A DNA stretch of 6,172 nt, from NCBI GenBank assembly GCA_002505325.1, contig DAUV01000057.1:37556-43727 (forward strand), written 5' to 3'. The notes under the pieces are model-generated. The model was not told the DNA's origin and did not search any database. It was given only the letters and a program-made list of their open reading frames with translations. A program made the position numbers and the translations under genes. Within the stretch, counting starts at the first letter, position 1. Each line of letters begins with the position of its first letter. Source of the stretch: Euryarchaeota archaeon UBA623. Lineage in GTDB: Archaea; Thermoplasmatota; Poseidoniia; Poseidoniales; Thalassarchaeaceae. Below, one piece after another: positions 6,112-6,172 of the stretch.

Positions 6112-6172
6112 ACAGAACGGTTCGCCCTCTGCTTTTGAATCGTATCGCAGTCGCGTTCATCCCATGCTCAAG
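6112..6172 (-). promoter_or_regulatory. Upstream region of the membrane protein gene
   Basis: On the minus strand GAGGG lies about 13 bases before the GTG start, a poor and rather distant Shine-Dalgarno. ATTCAAAAG lies about 22-30 bases before the start, where a TATA box would sit for a leaderless archaeal transcript. It is only a weak TATA match. The region is too short to tell whether another gene lies close upstream. Confidence 0.3.

Noticed and set aside
5972..6160. ATG-started 62-codon frame on the minus strand overlapping the start of the membrane protein gene, considered as a frameshifted longer N-terminus
   Set aside because: The GTG frame already gives a complete, well-formed signal peptide. 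The alternative frame enters unrelated residues, and nothing indicates a slippery site.
1..6172. CRISPR arrays, tRNA or rRNA genes, insertion sequences, attachment sites
   Set aside because: No regularly spaced direct repeats, cloverleaf-forming segments, transposase motifs or terminal repeats were seen; nearly all of the window is coding.

Overview
The window holds two genes, both on the minus strand, and almost no other DNA. It most resembles a marine archaeon of the Thermoplasmatota, such as Candidatus Poseidoniales (Marine Group II). That assignment is an inference from protein style: long secreted proteins made of beta-rich repeats and PKD-like domains, and a single-pass membrane protein with a long acidic cytoplasmic tail ending in a CxxC...CPxCG zinc ribbon. 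No rRNA, tRNA or housekeeping marker is present to confirm it.

Layout in the direction of transcription (right to left). Positions 6172-6112 are a short upstream region. Positions 6111-3727 encode a complete 794-residue protein that starts at GTG. It has a signal peptide, two copies of a beta-rich module each ending in a (W/L)YLVxDN...GGG stretch, three PKD/Ig-like domains, one transmembrane helix, an acidic tail and a terminal zinc ribbon. An 82-base gap (3726-3645) follows. It carries two inverted repeats, and one of them overlaps a near-perfect Shine-Dalgarno sequence. From 3644 a second frame runs off the left edge: 1214 codons are open without a stop. It encodes a giant secreted protein that I do not recognise as a named family. 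It has a signal peptide, a calcium-loop-like DxDxDGxxD motif, an isolated cysteine pair, and a roughly 200-residue repeat present in two diverged copies plus the start of a third.

The shared strand, short gap and shared secretory style suggest that the two genes are expressed together and act at the cell surface, one as a membrane-anchored protein and one as a larger exported protein. This is inference; no enzymatic motif was seen in either. The strongest candidates for new biology are the hairpin that would sequester the ribosome binding site of the giant protein, and the repeat family inside that protein.
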